64,000 nucleotides of DNA, from the NCBI GenBank assembly GCA_003550325.1, contig QKWP01000059.1, forward strand, positions 252,862 through 316,861. Reading direction: 5' to 3'. The notes under the pieces are model-generated. The model was given only the letters and a program-made list of their open reading frames with translations, searched no databases and was not told the origin of the DNA. This stretch comes from Gigaspora rosea. Taxonomy: Eukaryota > Glomeromycota > Glomeromycetes > Diversisporales > Gigasporaceae. Shown in pieces: positions 25,240 to 37,234 of the stretch. Made by a program: the position numbers and the translations under genes. The number at the start of each line of letters is the position of its first letter. The first letter of the stretch is position 1.

Positions 25240-25515
25240 TGAACATATAGTACAAAGAACATACATTACATATTTTAGCAAAAACCCCAAAATTTGAGAA
25301 GCAAAAAACAGTTTTTGGCAATTATCTTGGCATATAGTAGTCCAATTTGAATAAACTTTTTTTTTTAAAATGAAGCTCTTAATAAGATGCATCTAACAAA
25401 AAAAGTTTATTCAATTTTAATCACTGGATCAGAAGTTATTTAAGTAAATAGATTTTGTTGTTTTTAGCAAATTGGATCAAAATTGGCCAAAATTCAGTTA
25501 TGACCTATATAGTCC
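25240..25515 (+). repeat. Dispersed repeat, copy 2 of 24412-24692
   Basis: It has the same internal order as copy 1 (AAAAACAGTTTTTGGCAATT, ATCTTGGCAT, GAAGCTCTTA) and is truncated at CCTATATAGTCC. From 25515 to 26250 there is AT-rich DNA with a stretch (25540-25720) loosely resembling 62880-62990. No gene is seen. Confidence 0.6.
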
Positions 25516-26253
25516 TATACCCGAAATGGAAAGAGACTACCAGTAAAAACTTCAGAAAAGATAAACAGAAGGAAGTACTGAGCTGCCCCCTCAAAATAAA
25601 CAACCAAAAGATCAGACAGAAGCTGAAAACTAACAAATACTGCTAGCAGGCTAAGTAACTAAATGAGGGATATCTGGGTGACTAAGTATAGAATTAGATA
25701 GTACAACTAGCCTAGTATTATAATAAAAAATTGTAAAAAATATAATAAGAAATACATGACTTTAATAAAAGATTGCCAATAGTGACTCCAGGTAAAACTC
25801 TAAGGAAATTTCAAAAAAAAATTATAGTATATATTTGACAATTTTATTAAACTTTAATTATGAAATACAAATTTTTTTTACAAAGTTAAAAATTAAATTA
25901 TATTTAATTATATATTCTAACTAGACTAATTATTACAAGTATTATTATTGAATTATAGCTACTTCTATAAAAAATTTGATCTTTTAATATTTATAATAAT
26001 TTATATTATTTATTACTAAAAAAAAATAAAACTAAAAAATAAAAAAGGGATAGTTAGGCCATTTCAATTTAATTCATTGTTTAATATAACAAATTCAAAA
26101 TTTTTTAAAAGGAAGAGAAGGGATTTAAACAATATATGAATAAATCTGGTTCAGGTTGGCCCAGAATTGAACTAGATCTGATTTGGGTCCAGTCCAGGAT
26201 TGAACAGACTCAGACTCTAAATTTTATGCAGACTAGTTTAAGTCTAAATATAC

Positions 26254-26772
26254 TTGTATGTATTTTTGGTGCTAACAAGTTTACTTAGTGTATGAAGTTA
26301 GAATTAATTAGTAAAATTTTATGAAACATAAGATTTTATAGAATTTTATTAATAAAATTTTATAAAATCTTATAATACACAAATTTGTATTAATTAATTC
26401 TAACTTTATGTACTAAGTAAACATGTTTAACATCTAAAAATACATCAAATTGGCAGAGCTATTTTTATTTTATTTAAAATTTGAAAAATAAATACATAAT
26501 TTTGGATTTTTGATCAAAAAAGTCAAATTTAAGTATCTTTTCTCCAAATTTCAAATAAAATAAAACCGATTCTGCTAATTTAAGATATTTTTAGGTTCTA
26601 AATAAGTTTACTTAGTGTATAGTATTAGAATTAATTAATAAATTTTGTGAATCATAAAATCTTATAAAATTTTATTAATAAAATTTTATAAAATCTTATA
26701 ATTCATAAACTTTTAATAATTAATTCTAACTTAATGCTTTAAGTAAACTTGTACAATACCTAAAAATACATA
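26254..26772. repeat. Two palindromic MITE copies centred on TTTATTAATAAA
   Basis: Copies at about 26254-26435 and 26588-26772 have arms AAGTTTACTTAGTGTAT ... TTAGAATTAATTA and their complement. Other copies are at 39860-40010 and, split by an insertion, at 33168-33256 plus 36647-36745. A second palindrome with TTTTTGATCAAAAA lies between them. Confidence 0.7.
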
Positions 26773-27414
26773 AATCAGCAAAGTTATTTTTATTTTACTT
26801 AAAATTTAAAGAATAGATGCATAATTTTAGATTTTTGAGCAAAAAAGACAAATTTAATTGCTAATCTGGCAATGATCGGCACTAATTTTATATAAAAAAT
26901 TGGGGGACACGTTTTTAAAAAATACAAAAGTACCCCAGAAACCTAAAGATAAATAGGTACAAAAAATCGAATCACATGCATTTTTGATGGTACAAAATCA
27001 TAGCACAAAATCAACGTTTAACGCTATATAAAAAAAAGTTAGGTTTGCTTTATAATTTAAGAACGTTCAATATAGACGGATTGTGGATTTACTATGACCA
27101 AGTCATAGATTTCGGATTAGCAATTTCATACTGAGTATAATGCATACATCACAGCCCGTATAAAATTTCTAATGATTTTACCGATTCTTACTTTAGTACT
27201 TATTCGAGCTTTGAAAAATCATACTATGGCCAACCTAATACACGATCTGTATTGCATCTCTTGAATTACTGTAATGCGCCGCCACTTCAACTTGGTCGGT
27301 TTGATCTTTGGAACTAATTCTTGCGTATGTAATATATTTTTTTTCATAGTTTTACTACATGACAAAAGCATTTTCTTGACCATTTGACCCAAAACTTTTT
27401 TAATAATATAAGCA

Positions 27415-27601
27415 TACCGTATAAGCGTGAAATAATGCTTATTCATGCTTTAATTAATTAACCTGCGCACTATTTTGGATATGCATATATGCATTATTTA
27501 GAAATAAGGTTGATTTTTGAACTCGAGACCATGTAAGTTATTTTTGAAGAACTCGATTTTCAAAATAACGCCCACGAGTGCTATTTCGTGCTTATACGGT
27601 A
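27415..27601. mobile_element. 187-bp MITE with TACCGTATAAGC ends
   Basis: TACCGTATAAGCGTGAAAT at the left and TTTCGTGCTTATACGGTA at the right are inverted. Related TACCGTATAGCCGC ends appear near 16988 and 61005, next to the MFS genes. Confidence 0.7.
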
Positions 27602-27785
27602 CATTTGAAAATAAACAAGCTTCTGAAAATAATGTTAGCTAGTAGAAGGAATTTTTTTTTATTAACGTGTGATCTTTAGTTGAATTAAAAATCATGATTT
27701 GTGGATACTGTATTTATACTTTGCCCGATTTCTAATATGGTTTTTTTTTTAATTGGTTAATAAAAATAGATAGAATATGTATTTC

Positions 27786-28152
27786 TTACCCACGTAGATT
27801 GAATTTGCTGGTGATATTTTCAATGTTATTAGCAGCCGCAGTAATGTCATTATCATCTATCGTTGTCACTTTCAAATTGTTTAAGCGATTTGCCGCATGA
27901 GTTTTGGCATTTTTTATATCATTCGCCTCATTCAAATCATTAATTGCTTTCGCAATAGTATTAATATATTCGGTTAATTCCTGGGTGTTGGTTAACTAGT
28001 TATCAGCAACCTGTAATTTAGTCTTTCAATTTTCTGCTGGCGAGACAGTGTTCCGTTGAGCGGCATTGGCGGCTGCTTTAATTTGGTCGTCAGTGATAGC
28101 AATGTTTTTTAAATTTCCTAAATAGGTTAGGGCGGCGGCTTTGGTGGACGAT
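27786..28152 (-). pseudogene. Fragment of a bacterial-type helical repeat protein (Mollicute-like, FIVAR/GA-module style)
   Basis: On the minus strand one frame runs about 120 codons, from STKAAALTYLGNLKNIAITD through AAANAAQRNTVSPAEN, NTQELTEYINTIAKAIND and NAKTHAANRLNNLK to TAA at 27788-27786. The periodic AAxxLxNLK-xxxDDxIxAAAN pattern is typical of three-helix repeats in surface proteins of Mollicutes and Firmicutes. Inside the frame are one TGA, after PAEN where Trp would fit under Mollicute code 4, and one TAG that is a single change from CAG. The stretch is visibly GC-richer than its flanks. No fungal-style intron is needed, although GTAAGA follows at the end. The flanks are ordinary fungal repeats. 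Donor and family are inferred. Confidence 0.6.
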
Positions 28153-28510
28153 ATATATAGTTGACTATAAGTCCAGGTTTAGAAAAAATTTATTATCAAA
28201 AAGAACGAAATCTTGTACTTAATAAATTGTATTCACAAAAATAAAAAAAAAGCTCAAAGAATTGGTAGTGATTTATTTTATTTCATTTGTCGTATATTAG
28301 GTTTAAAATCTTTTTATTTATTTGGGAAAGGGGCAAATCTAATAAGACCCAATGCGGCAAATTTTTAAGATACCTTAAGATTTGGCATTATATAATTCTG
28401 GATTTAGCATTGATTATTGTATAATTTGATAACTAAAATTCAAACCTTCACGAATAAGTTTTTTGAAGCGCCTATGTTTATTTTTGTAATTCTAATTGTG
28501 AATTTTAATA

Positions 28511-28585
28511 ATGACTCCGATTTTGTGCAATTCCAGTTTAGCAAAATTAATGAGTCCAATTCTGTGCAATTCCAGTTTAGCAGAT
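28511..28585 (+). repeat. Two-copy short tandem repeat
   Basis: GTGCAATTCCAGTTTAGCA occurs twice, 39 bp apart, with similar surroundings. From 28160 to 28950 nothing else is recognised. Confidence 0.6.
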
Positions 28586-28949
28586 AAATGCGTTGTGTCA
28601 TCTTTTATTCCAGTTCTAATAGCGCTTTTTTTATTTTTTTCGAATCCAATTGCAATTTACACACTTCTCACTTATAATATTGTTTTTCAAATGTCCAAAC
28701 TTTAGAGACCCGAATACTTTATTAAATAGAATGCCGTATGTTCATATATTCTGTTATAAAAAATACAGTAAATAAATTGGTTTAATATTTTTGAATTCAC
28801 TACCAACGTTGCATAATAAACTGTTATTTTATTACCATAAACCAACTATACCCAACAGTAGAGATTTCAAGAATCTTATGGCTGTTCATTGGTTGTTTGA
28901 AATTTTAGCACTTCAGTCTTATCCAAAAATTGTAGAGCTATACTTTGTT

Positions 28950-31900
28950 TCACAGCTCGAGATGTTTTTTAATCCAATTAGCTATAGTTGACACCTTGGG
29001 CACATCTTCATATTCAATTTCACACTATTGTGCACGTCGTAATAATTCCGTATGCATCTCTGTTGCATCCATTTTTAATTTTGTATTCGTTATGCCAGAA
29101 TGAAACATAACCCCTAATAATCCTTTCACTTTTTCAGTTAGTCACTTTACTGGATTTTTATGGTTAACTTTGAGATTTTCCTGTAATGCCCAACCTAGAA
29201 CAAATACCGTATGGCTAAAAAAAAAAAAAAAGTTGAATAACAAAATCAACTTCTAATTTTGACTAGCCAAAAGGGTAGTAAATACGACCTTCTTGATGAA
29301 GCATCTATATCCATATCCGTTATACTTGCCGAATTTATTAAAACTGAATCTTCATCACTATTCATACTCTGTTAATAAAATTGCTATTATTAGCTAGGGT
29401 ATTAATAGAGCTAAATAGTATGTGAATAACAACGAGTCTTACATTCTCTTGGTTCATAAATTCTAAAAAAATTCATTATGTTTGGATAAGTTATATTATA
29501 TTCAAATTATAAATAATTTATATATAACTTACTTTGAGTAAAAGCAGTCCAAGTTTTTACTAGTTGTGTGTGTGTTGTTGAAGATGGGCTTGGATTTTCA
29601 AAAACATAATCTTTTGTAATTTTTTGCAATTGTAGAGGGCTAAATTTATGCAAAGGCCCAAATCCAGGTAAGGATCGTGCACAAATATATCTTGTATTGT
29701 CTTCTGTTTCGGGCCATGTAAATTCGTGCCATGTTGAGATTCCTGACAGTGTACCTAATTTTTTTTTTCTAAATATAATTTAAATAAATGGGTTAATTAT
29801 ATTGAATTTTTAATTTAACTGTAGTATTCATGTAATTACTATCGTACATATATTACCTAAATCACGATTTGGCTCAAGATGAGCTATGTGCGTTCCTGAT
29901 AAATTTTTTATTGCATTTTCGATATCTTCTCCTGATTTAATATCATAGCCTAACTTGACCCATCTTTTAATTGAATGTGTGATCTAAAAAACTAATATAG
30001 TTAAATTATATTGTTATAAATTTAAAATAACTAGAACAAACCTGTGCGTGATAGGAGTCAATTATAGATTTGGCTTCTCCTGCCTCAAGAAAAATCCATT
30101 TTCGAGGGCTAACATCATACTATTCTTTCCAATGGCTCAAAATTAACATTAATTTAATATTTCTGTAATGTGGGCCATTGTCTGATACTACGGTTATCCA
30201 CTGAGGTTTTGGATTAATAATTTCTATAACCGTATGAAGTAATGAAGCCGCAAACCATGCGTCTTGATGAGTATTATCTGACCAATGCTCAAATACTTGT
30301 ATATTTAATTTTTTTATCTAAGCTTTTTTGATATACAAGAACAGTATGTAAAGTCCAGCCTCGTTTACCAAAAAAATCTTCTTTAGTTTCACGTGCGCTT
30401 TGAGGATTAATTCGCATTTTGAAATCTACAAGAATAAGTACCCCATTATGGTCTAAAGATTCAAGTTCAGCAGCTAGTTGTGCATTCAAATAAGTTCTAC
30501 GTGCATGATGAGCCATAAAGGCTACTAACCGATTTTGCTAATCTATTAAAAATTCATGCTGTCTAATATCTAGTTTTTCTCGTAATTGATTAAAAAATTC
30601 AAAAAGATTTTCACATTCTTTGCATATATTAGGGTGTAAATAGTTACAATCTCCAAATGCGTGTGCAAGACAATGGCTAATACACGAGTTATAAATTGGA
30701 ACACCTTGCTTAGTTACTAAATGAGTTTTTGCATAATCTTTTCGTAAATATCGGCGTAAATGTTACATTTTTTGAATTAATTCTTTCTATTTTTTTAATA
30801 ATTAGCTTATATTAATAATCTAAGATAATTATAAATCAAATAAAATAAAATAATAATACTTATACCTTATCTGTCGCATTTGCTACATATTTATCAACTA
30901 ATAATTCAATATCGTCAAATACTTCATAGCTGCATTCATTATATGTATTACAAAGTTCACACATATTCTCTTTATATAAAAATTGTCCACCTTCTAATCG
31001 TGTCATAAATGCAGTTCGGCGCATTCCATTTGGAAATTCTTCATGAACTTTTCCCACAAGCCTTTTTTGTATCACGCAAATATACTATAGGTAAGCCAGT
31101 TAAAGTATCGGCTTTGTAACTACTTTGTGAAATATTGTCTTTGTGCATAAAAAATTGATCAAATTGTATTAAACTTTCTTGTGAAAATTGAACGCGATGA
31201 ATAACTGGTTTGTGAAGTGGCGGTGCACTGTATCCATTAGTTATTGCATGCTTTTGGGAATCGTGAATTGTATGTCGTCCAACCTTATTATTTTATATTA
31301 AATTAAATTATTAATATTTATTAGAATATTTCTAATTTACACCACAGGTGATTATCACCTATAGTCAATTTGCCAATTAAAATTCAGGATCAGGTGTAAC
31401 ATGTAAATCAATCTTTGTGTAACAAAAACAAAGAAATTTTTAAAAAATTGCTAAAATTGCTTCTAGCCTAAAAACTTGTCTATAAAACTACTTTTTTTTA
31501 TACAAAAAAAAAATTCCTTGTAAAATTTTGGTATAAACTATACCCCTCTGCCCTATCCCAGTTCTTACCCTTACCCTAATATTAAAAAAATTTAACTTTT
31601 ACTTAATAAAAATTGTTTGTTTTTATTTATTTATTTATTACAGGTGATAATTACCTGTGGTGAACATTAGTTAATTTCTATTTATTTATAATAATTTAAA
31701 TAAATTTTCTTATATTCAAATTAGACTCTAATTCGGATTATGTAAAATCATTCGCAATAATAGAAAGTATACGTCATTTACCATCTGAGGTTTTTTTATT
31801 ATTAGAAAGTGCACGTTGAAAACATGCCCAAAATGTTTGTGTATTATTAGGCATATGTTTTGGAATTGGCACCAAAAACCCCATTTTATATAAAATTTGC

Positions 31901-32990
31901 ATTGTTTCTTTATCTTTGTCAGTTGGATTAGCATGTGTCCAAATCTAAAACTAAAAAATTTGTTGTTACTATAAATAATTTTGTTTTAATGTTAAATAAA
32001 AATATTTATACCTCTGATTTATCGTATGACTATGAGGTTATATTATGTCCACCAGCAGCCTGAATTAAAGTTTGCCAAGCACTAAATTCTCTATCGCTAA
32101 ACTGATAATCTGCTGGATATATTTCTTGCAAACTAGTAACTAATTCTATTATTTTGCTTTCATTTTTACTCCAATTAACAAAGAATTGATACCATGTAAT
32201 ATTTGCTATTGTTCTTCGTTTTAAATGATAGTCAAAAAGTGGTTTCATTAGATTATAAATATTCTAATCAATAGGAGTACATGTAGGAACATGTTGTTGT
32301 TGAAGATATAGTTGTTTTGTAGAATGTTCTAAACCGAAAAGTTGTGTACTGTTAAAATTTTTTATACCCCTTTAATACGATTTATTAATTGAAATTCTTG
32401 ATATATTTCAAGAAACAATATAAATCATCTATAATTGAAACAAATAATGTTTTTTTGGAATGATATTCACGAATTAGTGATGATTTATAACCAGATCCTC
32501 CTTTTTTTAAATCTTGTTGTGATGACGAACCAATTCCAAATACACAAAATTTATTTTTACTATCCAAAAAAAATGAAAACAGACAAAATTTAATATCAAA
32601 TAAAAGGAAAGATATAATTTTTTCATTAGTCCATCCAATTACAAGGGGTCCTGAATAACGAGTTTTAGTTTTGAATAATTTTTGATATACTATAGAAATC
32701 GCCGTACTTGGATTAGCAACTATTTCTGAAGAAATACTATTACAAGAACATTGATAACCAGGTAAAAAAAAAGTAGTTGAATAACCAACAACTATTGTAA
32801 TAACAAATTGTTGTCTATTAAGAATAGTTATAGTTTTTTGTCCAATACGAATTGGAAATAAAGAAAAATTTTTATTATTTGCAATATTTTCTTGCCACCA
32901 AAATTGTGAAAAGGTCCATAGTGATAGTTTTTATCAATAATACCAGGTTCTACAAGTGTGACAGTTACTTGTTGTATTTTTTTTTGACAT
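28950..32990 (-). pseudogene. Decayed DDE-like transposase, family expanded in arbuscular mycorrhizal fungi
   Basis: The minus-strand segments fall in a consistent order. They include GYQCSCNSISSEIVANPSTA (about 32730), FGIGSSSQQDLKKGG (32540), YHLKRRTIANITWYQFF (32220), FWACFQRALSNNKKTSDGK (31820), VGRHTIHDSQKHAI (31280), FPNGMRRTAFMTRLEGG (31040), ILVDFKMRINPQSARETKED (30450), DAWFAASLLHTVIE (30260), VVSDNGPHYRN (30190), WIFLEAGEAKSIIDSYHA (30090), LSGTHIAHLEPN (29900) and GWALQENLKVNHKNP (29190). The last stop is TGA at 28952-28950. The D, D and E of a probable DDE triad are all still present, but there are many stops, frameshifts and AT-rich gaps. A MITE is inserted at 31340-31672. Family recognition is from memory, and the DDE reading is inference. 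Confidence 0.7.
31340..31672. mobile_element. 333-bp MITE inserted in the transposase pseudogene
   Basis: CACCACAGGTGATTATCACC at the left and GGTGATAATTACCTGTGGTG at the right are inverted repeats. The interior (TTGTAAAATTTTGGTATAAAC) matches, partly in reverse, 45775-46000 and 61963-62110. Confidence 0.75.
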
Positions 32991-33399
32991 TTTAAAGACA
33001 AAGTGTTCAGATTTCAACGTGTATATTAGAATGACTATAACTCTTATCCCCTTAATTTATAATAAATTAATATAGCGATCAGTGCTGATCTTAGCCGAAT
33101 TAGCAATTGAGTATTTTTCTTCAAATTTCAAATAAAATAAAAACAATAATGCCAATTTGATATATTTTTAGGCTTTGACCAAGTTTACTAAATACAATAA
33201 GTTAGAATTAATTAGTAAAATAATGTGAATTATAAGATTTTATAGAATTTTATTAAGGGCATACCATTTATTATATAATATTTCTCTACTAATAGCCTGC
33301 CCTTTCTATTCATGATGTGATTTTAATGCTAATTGGCAGAATTATACTAAATATATATATAATATATATATATATACTATATATAATAGTATAGATATT

Positions 33400-34558
33400 C
33401 AAAATTTTGGTTACTAAAACTCTTCCCATCGATCACTTGTACAAATTTCCAAACAAAAGAAAAACAAAAAAATTTTCATTAGTAAAAGACGAAGCAGCTA
33501 GTAATACTGGTTTTTATAAAGGTCAACCTTTCTTGTGTCGTCGGGGACTCTTTTATATATTCAGCATGCAAGCCAGAAGCGTCAGTTGTGCAAGATAACT
33601 GGCAGTAGGTGCCCTTGGTACAAGAAATTCTGGTGAAAGTTAAAAAAAAAAACTTTCGTCGACAAAGAGATTATAGCTTGGCTAGGTGGGGAACTAAGAA
33701 AAATAAGTTTTTCATCACTTTCTTTAAAGTTTTTGGTTACAAGAACTTATTTAACCATATACCTACTATCATATTCTCGCTGGAAGTCAGTTTTGCTGGA
33801 ATTTTTAACGAAAAGTGGGAAATTCAGCGTACCCCTCAAAAGATCAGCATTATTGTTCCTATCCTAATCGGTAAAAAGGCATGAAGGTGAATAAACAGGA
33901 ATAGACGCATAATGTGATGTGACGCAATAGAGTAGGCGGATCTACAGAGATTAAATTCCAGAATGTTCTGTTAGTCTTCTTTTTATGTACATATAATACT
34001 TTGGCAAGGCGTTTCCTTGCGCAGTATTATATAATTTTTATTGTTGATTTCAGATTTAGGTTTTTTCTATTTCTGTTTTCTTTTTGTTTCTTTTTTTTCT
34101 TTTCTTTTTTTGTTTGTTTTCATTTTGTTAGCTTTCCGTCATTAGTGATAGAATTTTTTTTCGTTTCTTTCATCTTATAGTCATTTTATTTTGTTTGTTT
34201 TTTTGGTATATCATTTAGGGTTTGTGGTATTTCCCTCTTTTTTTTCATTACTCTTTTATTTTCTTAGCTACAATATTCTTCTTGTATGGTTTGGTTATCC
34301 TCACTATTGACACATGGTGAGAGGGATTTGAAAAGAAATCCTATATTGCTCTTTGACGGGGCTGACAAAATTGTCTGTCTTATCAGTAAGGCAGTGTGAT
34401 AGATCACATTAAGGTGCTCTAGAAGTATTCGAGTGATGCCAGACCTGCTATAGATAGAGTATTGATAATAAGTAATTAACATAGTTTAGTTATATTATAT
34501 ATCTAATATCTAAAAAGGTACCGACAAGACTGTCAAAGAGTTAAAAAAGAAAAAAAAA
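33400..34558 (+). mobile_element. Non-autonomous retroposon, plus strand, 14-bp target duplication
   Basis: ATAGTATAGATATT at 33386-33399 and 34559-34572 flanks the element, whose 3' end is an A-rich tail (AAAAAAGAAAAAAAAAA). The body is related to 21122-22486. A 91-codon frame at 33609-33884 is not conserved in the other copy, so I do not call it a gene. Confidence 0.8.
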
Positions 34559-34599
34559 ATAGTATAGATATTTTTAAAATTGAAACTTCTGATCTACTA

Positions 34600-34860
34600 G
34601 TCTGATTTGAATGACTCAACTACCAAAATGTTCGCCTTAATAAGATGAATCTAACAAATCTAAAATTATAAAAATCCAATTACAGAATTCTAAGATCGCT
34701 AAAGTTTTTTATAATTTTAAAATTGTAAAAAACTTTAGTAATCTTAGGACCCTGTAATTGGATTTTTATAATTTTAGACTTGTTAGATTCGTCTCATTAA
34801 GGCGAACATTTTGGTAGTTGAATTATCCAAATTGGACTAGTAGATCAAAAGTTATTCAAT
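34600..34860. repeat. Palindrome of the ACTACCAAAATG...GATCCTGTGATT family
   Basis: TTCTGATCTACTAGTC ... ACTACCAAAATGTTCGCC and the complement arms meet at a centre near 34725 (AATTTTAAAATT). Same family as the interior of 17616-18175. Confidence 0.75.
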
Positions 34861-34897
34861 TTTAAAATTATTTATACTATTATATATATTATATCTA

Positions 34898-35693
34898 GAG
34901 AACCGCTATTTACACCATGGTTTTTGCCATTTGCACCATGGATTTTGTATAACAGTAGATCATCAATCAACATTTTCTATTTGCACCATGGTAATATATG
35001 TTGTACCAATAAAAACTCGCCTTTTTTTGTAGATTAACAGTTATTGGCACCGTTAATGTTGTGTAATGTTACAAAATCTTCTTTTGGTAGCCTAATCTAA
35101 TGCGGGCCAACCCTAACCCTAAATTTATAATGTGGTCAATCTCTTACCCTAAATTTTTAAGCCCTTAACATAATGCGGACCAGATTTTTGCAATCTTTTG
35201 TAACCTTGGGCTATATTTATATTGCACCAATAAAAACTCGCCTTTTTTTGTAGATTAACAGTTATTCGCGCCACTAATATTGAGTAATGTTATACAAGTC
35301 TATTTTGGTTACTTAATCTAATAGGCCTGCTAACCTAATTTTATAATGTGGGCCAACCCTAACCCTAATTTTATAATTCGGGCCAACCCTTATCCTAATT
35401 TTTTAAGGCCTTAAAAAATTAGGGTAAGGGTTGGCCCAAATTATAAAATTAGGGTTAGGGTTGGCCCGCATTATAAAATTAGGTTAGCAGGCCTACTAGA
35501 TTACCAAAACAAGATTTGTGTAATATTACACGATATTGACGATGCGAAATAACTATTAATCTACAAAAAAGGCAAGTTTTTATTGGTGCAACATATATTA
35601 CCATGGTGCAAATAGAAAAGGTGATTGAAGATCTAATATTACACGAAATCCATGGTGCAAATAGCAAAAACCATGGTGTAAATAGTGGTTCCC
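34898..35693. mobile_element. 796-bp foldback element with internal CCCTAA repeats
   Basis: The arms carry three spaced TTGCACCATGG-type words (ACACCATGG, GCACCATGGATTT, GCACCATGGTAAT) and ACTCGCCTTTTTTTGTAG, repeated inverted on the right. The inner portion contains CCAACCCTAACCCTAA on one side and TTAGGGTTAGGGTTGG on the other. Confidence 0.8.
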
Positions 35694-35775
35694 TATATAT
35701 ATTATATATATATTATATATATTTTTTGAATCTGATTGGTCAATTAGCTATTTTGTGTAATGTAATCAGAGTTTT

Positions 35776-36600
35776 AACTAGGGATATTAATGGAGCACTC
35801 TAGGGTAGTGTGAAGTGTACTCTACTAGAGTAATACCCAAAACTACACCACACTAGAGTACATCACTTTAGAGCAAACTTTATAATTAAAACACTAAAGT
35901 ATTAATCTATAAGCCAAATATATAAGTCAGGGCATACTCTGAAGTATAATCCAAAGTATTATCTGGTATATAATACAGAGTCAATTTATATATTTATAGT
36001 ATAGAATTTTATATTTATATAATAGTTATTCCAGTGTATAAACCACTTTATAGTTGAAATAATAGTGGTTCCAGAGTATAATCTATTTTATATTAATAGT
36101 ATTACTCTAGAGTGATTTACTTCTTTTAGATATATGGGCCCTCAAAAGTAGAAATCAAGGAATTTGGCAGATCACAGGTTTTGAGAAAATCAGCAAAAAC
36201 TATTTTGTTATACAAAATCAAACCAATCTAAAATTAGGTTATTCATGATTAACAAACCTGTTTAAACAGGATTATTAGAACTGTAGATCTATATAACTAT
36301 CAGTAAATCTTGTTAAATCTATTTTTAATTATAGCATCAAAAGCCTTTAACTATTATATTGCAAAAATTTATTAAGTGATCAGACTTTCATTATTAAGTA
36401 AAAAAGATTGGGCCTAAAATTTTACACCTGATCAATCAAACAGGTCAATTTTCAAAAAATAGTCAAATTTCTTGGTTTCTACTTTTGAGGGCCCATATCT
36501 TAATAAGCTAGAGTAGAATGATGCCTAAATCACGCTGGTATGAAGAGGTTTATACTCCTAAATTACTTCAAAGTATTATACACCATTAACATCCCTAGTT
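35776..36600. mobile_element. 825-bp foldback element
   Basis: AACTAGGGATATTAATGG at the left pairs with CCATTAACATCCCTAGTT at the right. The interior has many CTCTAGAGTA-like words. It is interrupted by the nested MITE at 36132-36498. Confidence 0.75.
36132..36498. mobile_element. 367-bp MITE nested in the 35776 element
   Basis: The ends ATATGGGCCCTCAAAAGTAG and CTACTTTTGAGGGCCCATAT are perfect 20-bp inverted repeats that continue imperfectly inward (AAATCAAGGAATTTGGC). Confidence 0.85.
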
Positions 36601-36749
36601 TTGACTATGTATTTATGAGTAAAATTATATAATAAATAGCACTCTTTTAATAAAATTCTATAAAATCTTATTATTCATCAAATTTTACTAATTAATTCTA
36701 ATTCAATTCACTAGATAAACTTGTTCAGAATCTAAAAATACATTAAATT

Positions 36750-37234
36750 GATCAAGATTGTACAAGCTATATATTTAGTAGTTTTTATCAGATATCAGAT
36801 ATTTCTGAATTGTTTTATGTATTCTGATATATGATGCAGCACAGCTATAGTAGTTACTAGCCAATATCTGATTATATTGTATAGAACAATTTGAACAATT
36901 TTTCAATGTCTGATGATATATTTGATGCTGATTTGTATATAACCAAGATAAAACTATATAAAAAATTGATTTATATAGATCAATTTAGTATACATAGATT
37001 ATTTTATTTTTATTTTTAGTTGGAAATTATCTTCTAAAAACATATATATATATGGAAATAGAACCTTTTTGCCATTTATTCAAAATATTTATACAAAAAA
37101 ATGAATTTTTCATCAGTTGATTTATACAAATCAATCACATTATAAAATATTTCTAAACTTATTAAACAAAATTTAAACAGATTAAATAAAACATACATCA
37201 TCTCTTATCATTTAATTAATCATAACATATAATA
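36750..37234. other. AT-rich intergenic DNA, nothing recognised
   Basis: There is no coding frame or clear repeat. Confidence 0.5.

Larger units (their letters stand above)
33257..36646. mobile_element. 3.39-kb composite insertion with TTAA target duplication
   Basis: A palindromic MITE (left half 33168-33256, right half 36647-36745) is split exactly at TTAA, which is duplicated at 33253-33256 and 36647-36650. The insertion's ends share ACCATTTATTATATAAT and ATTATATAATAAATAG. A TTAA duplication is the piggyBac signature. Inside are four further elements (33400, 34600, 34898 and 35776), and no transposase is visible. Confidence 0.7.

Noticed and set aside
27219-27446. 75-codon minus-strand frame rich in Lys
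   Set aside because: It overlaps the TACCGTATAAGC MITE end and matches no family I know. No intron or partner exon was found.
28791-28991. 66-codon plus-strand open frame
   Set aside because: It overlaps the 3' end of the minus-strand transposase relic and has no support of its own.
35100-35470. Chromosome end or telomere
   Set aside because: CCCTAA and TTAGGG runs are short, face each other within an inverted repeat, and are internal to an element.
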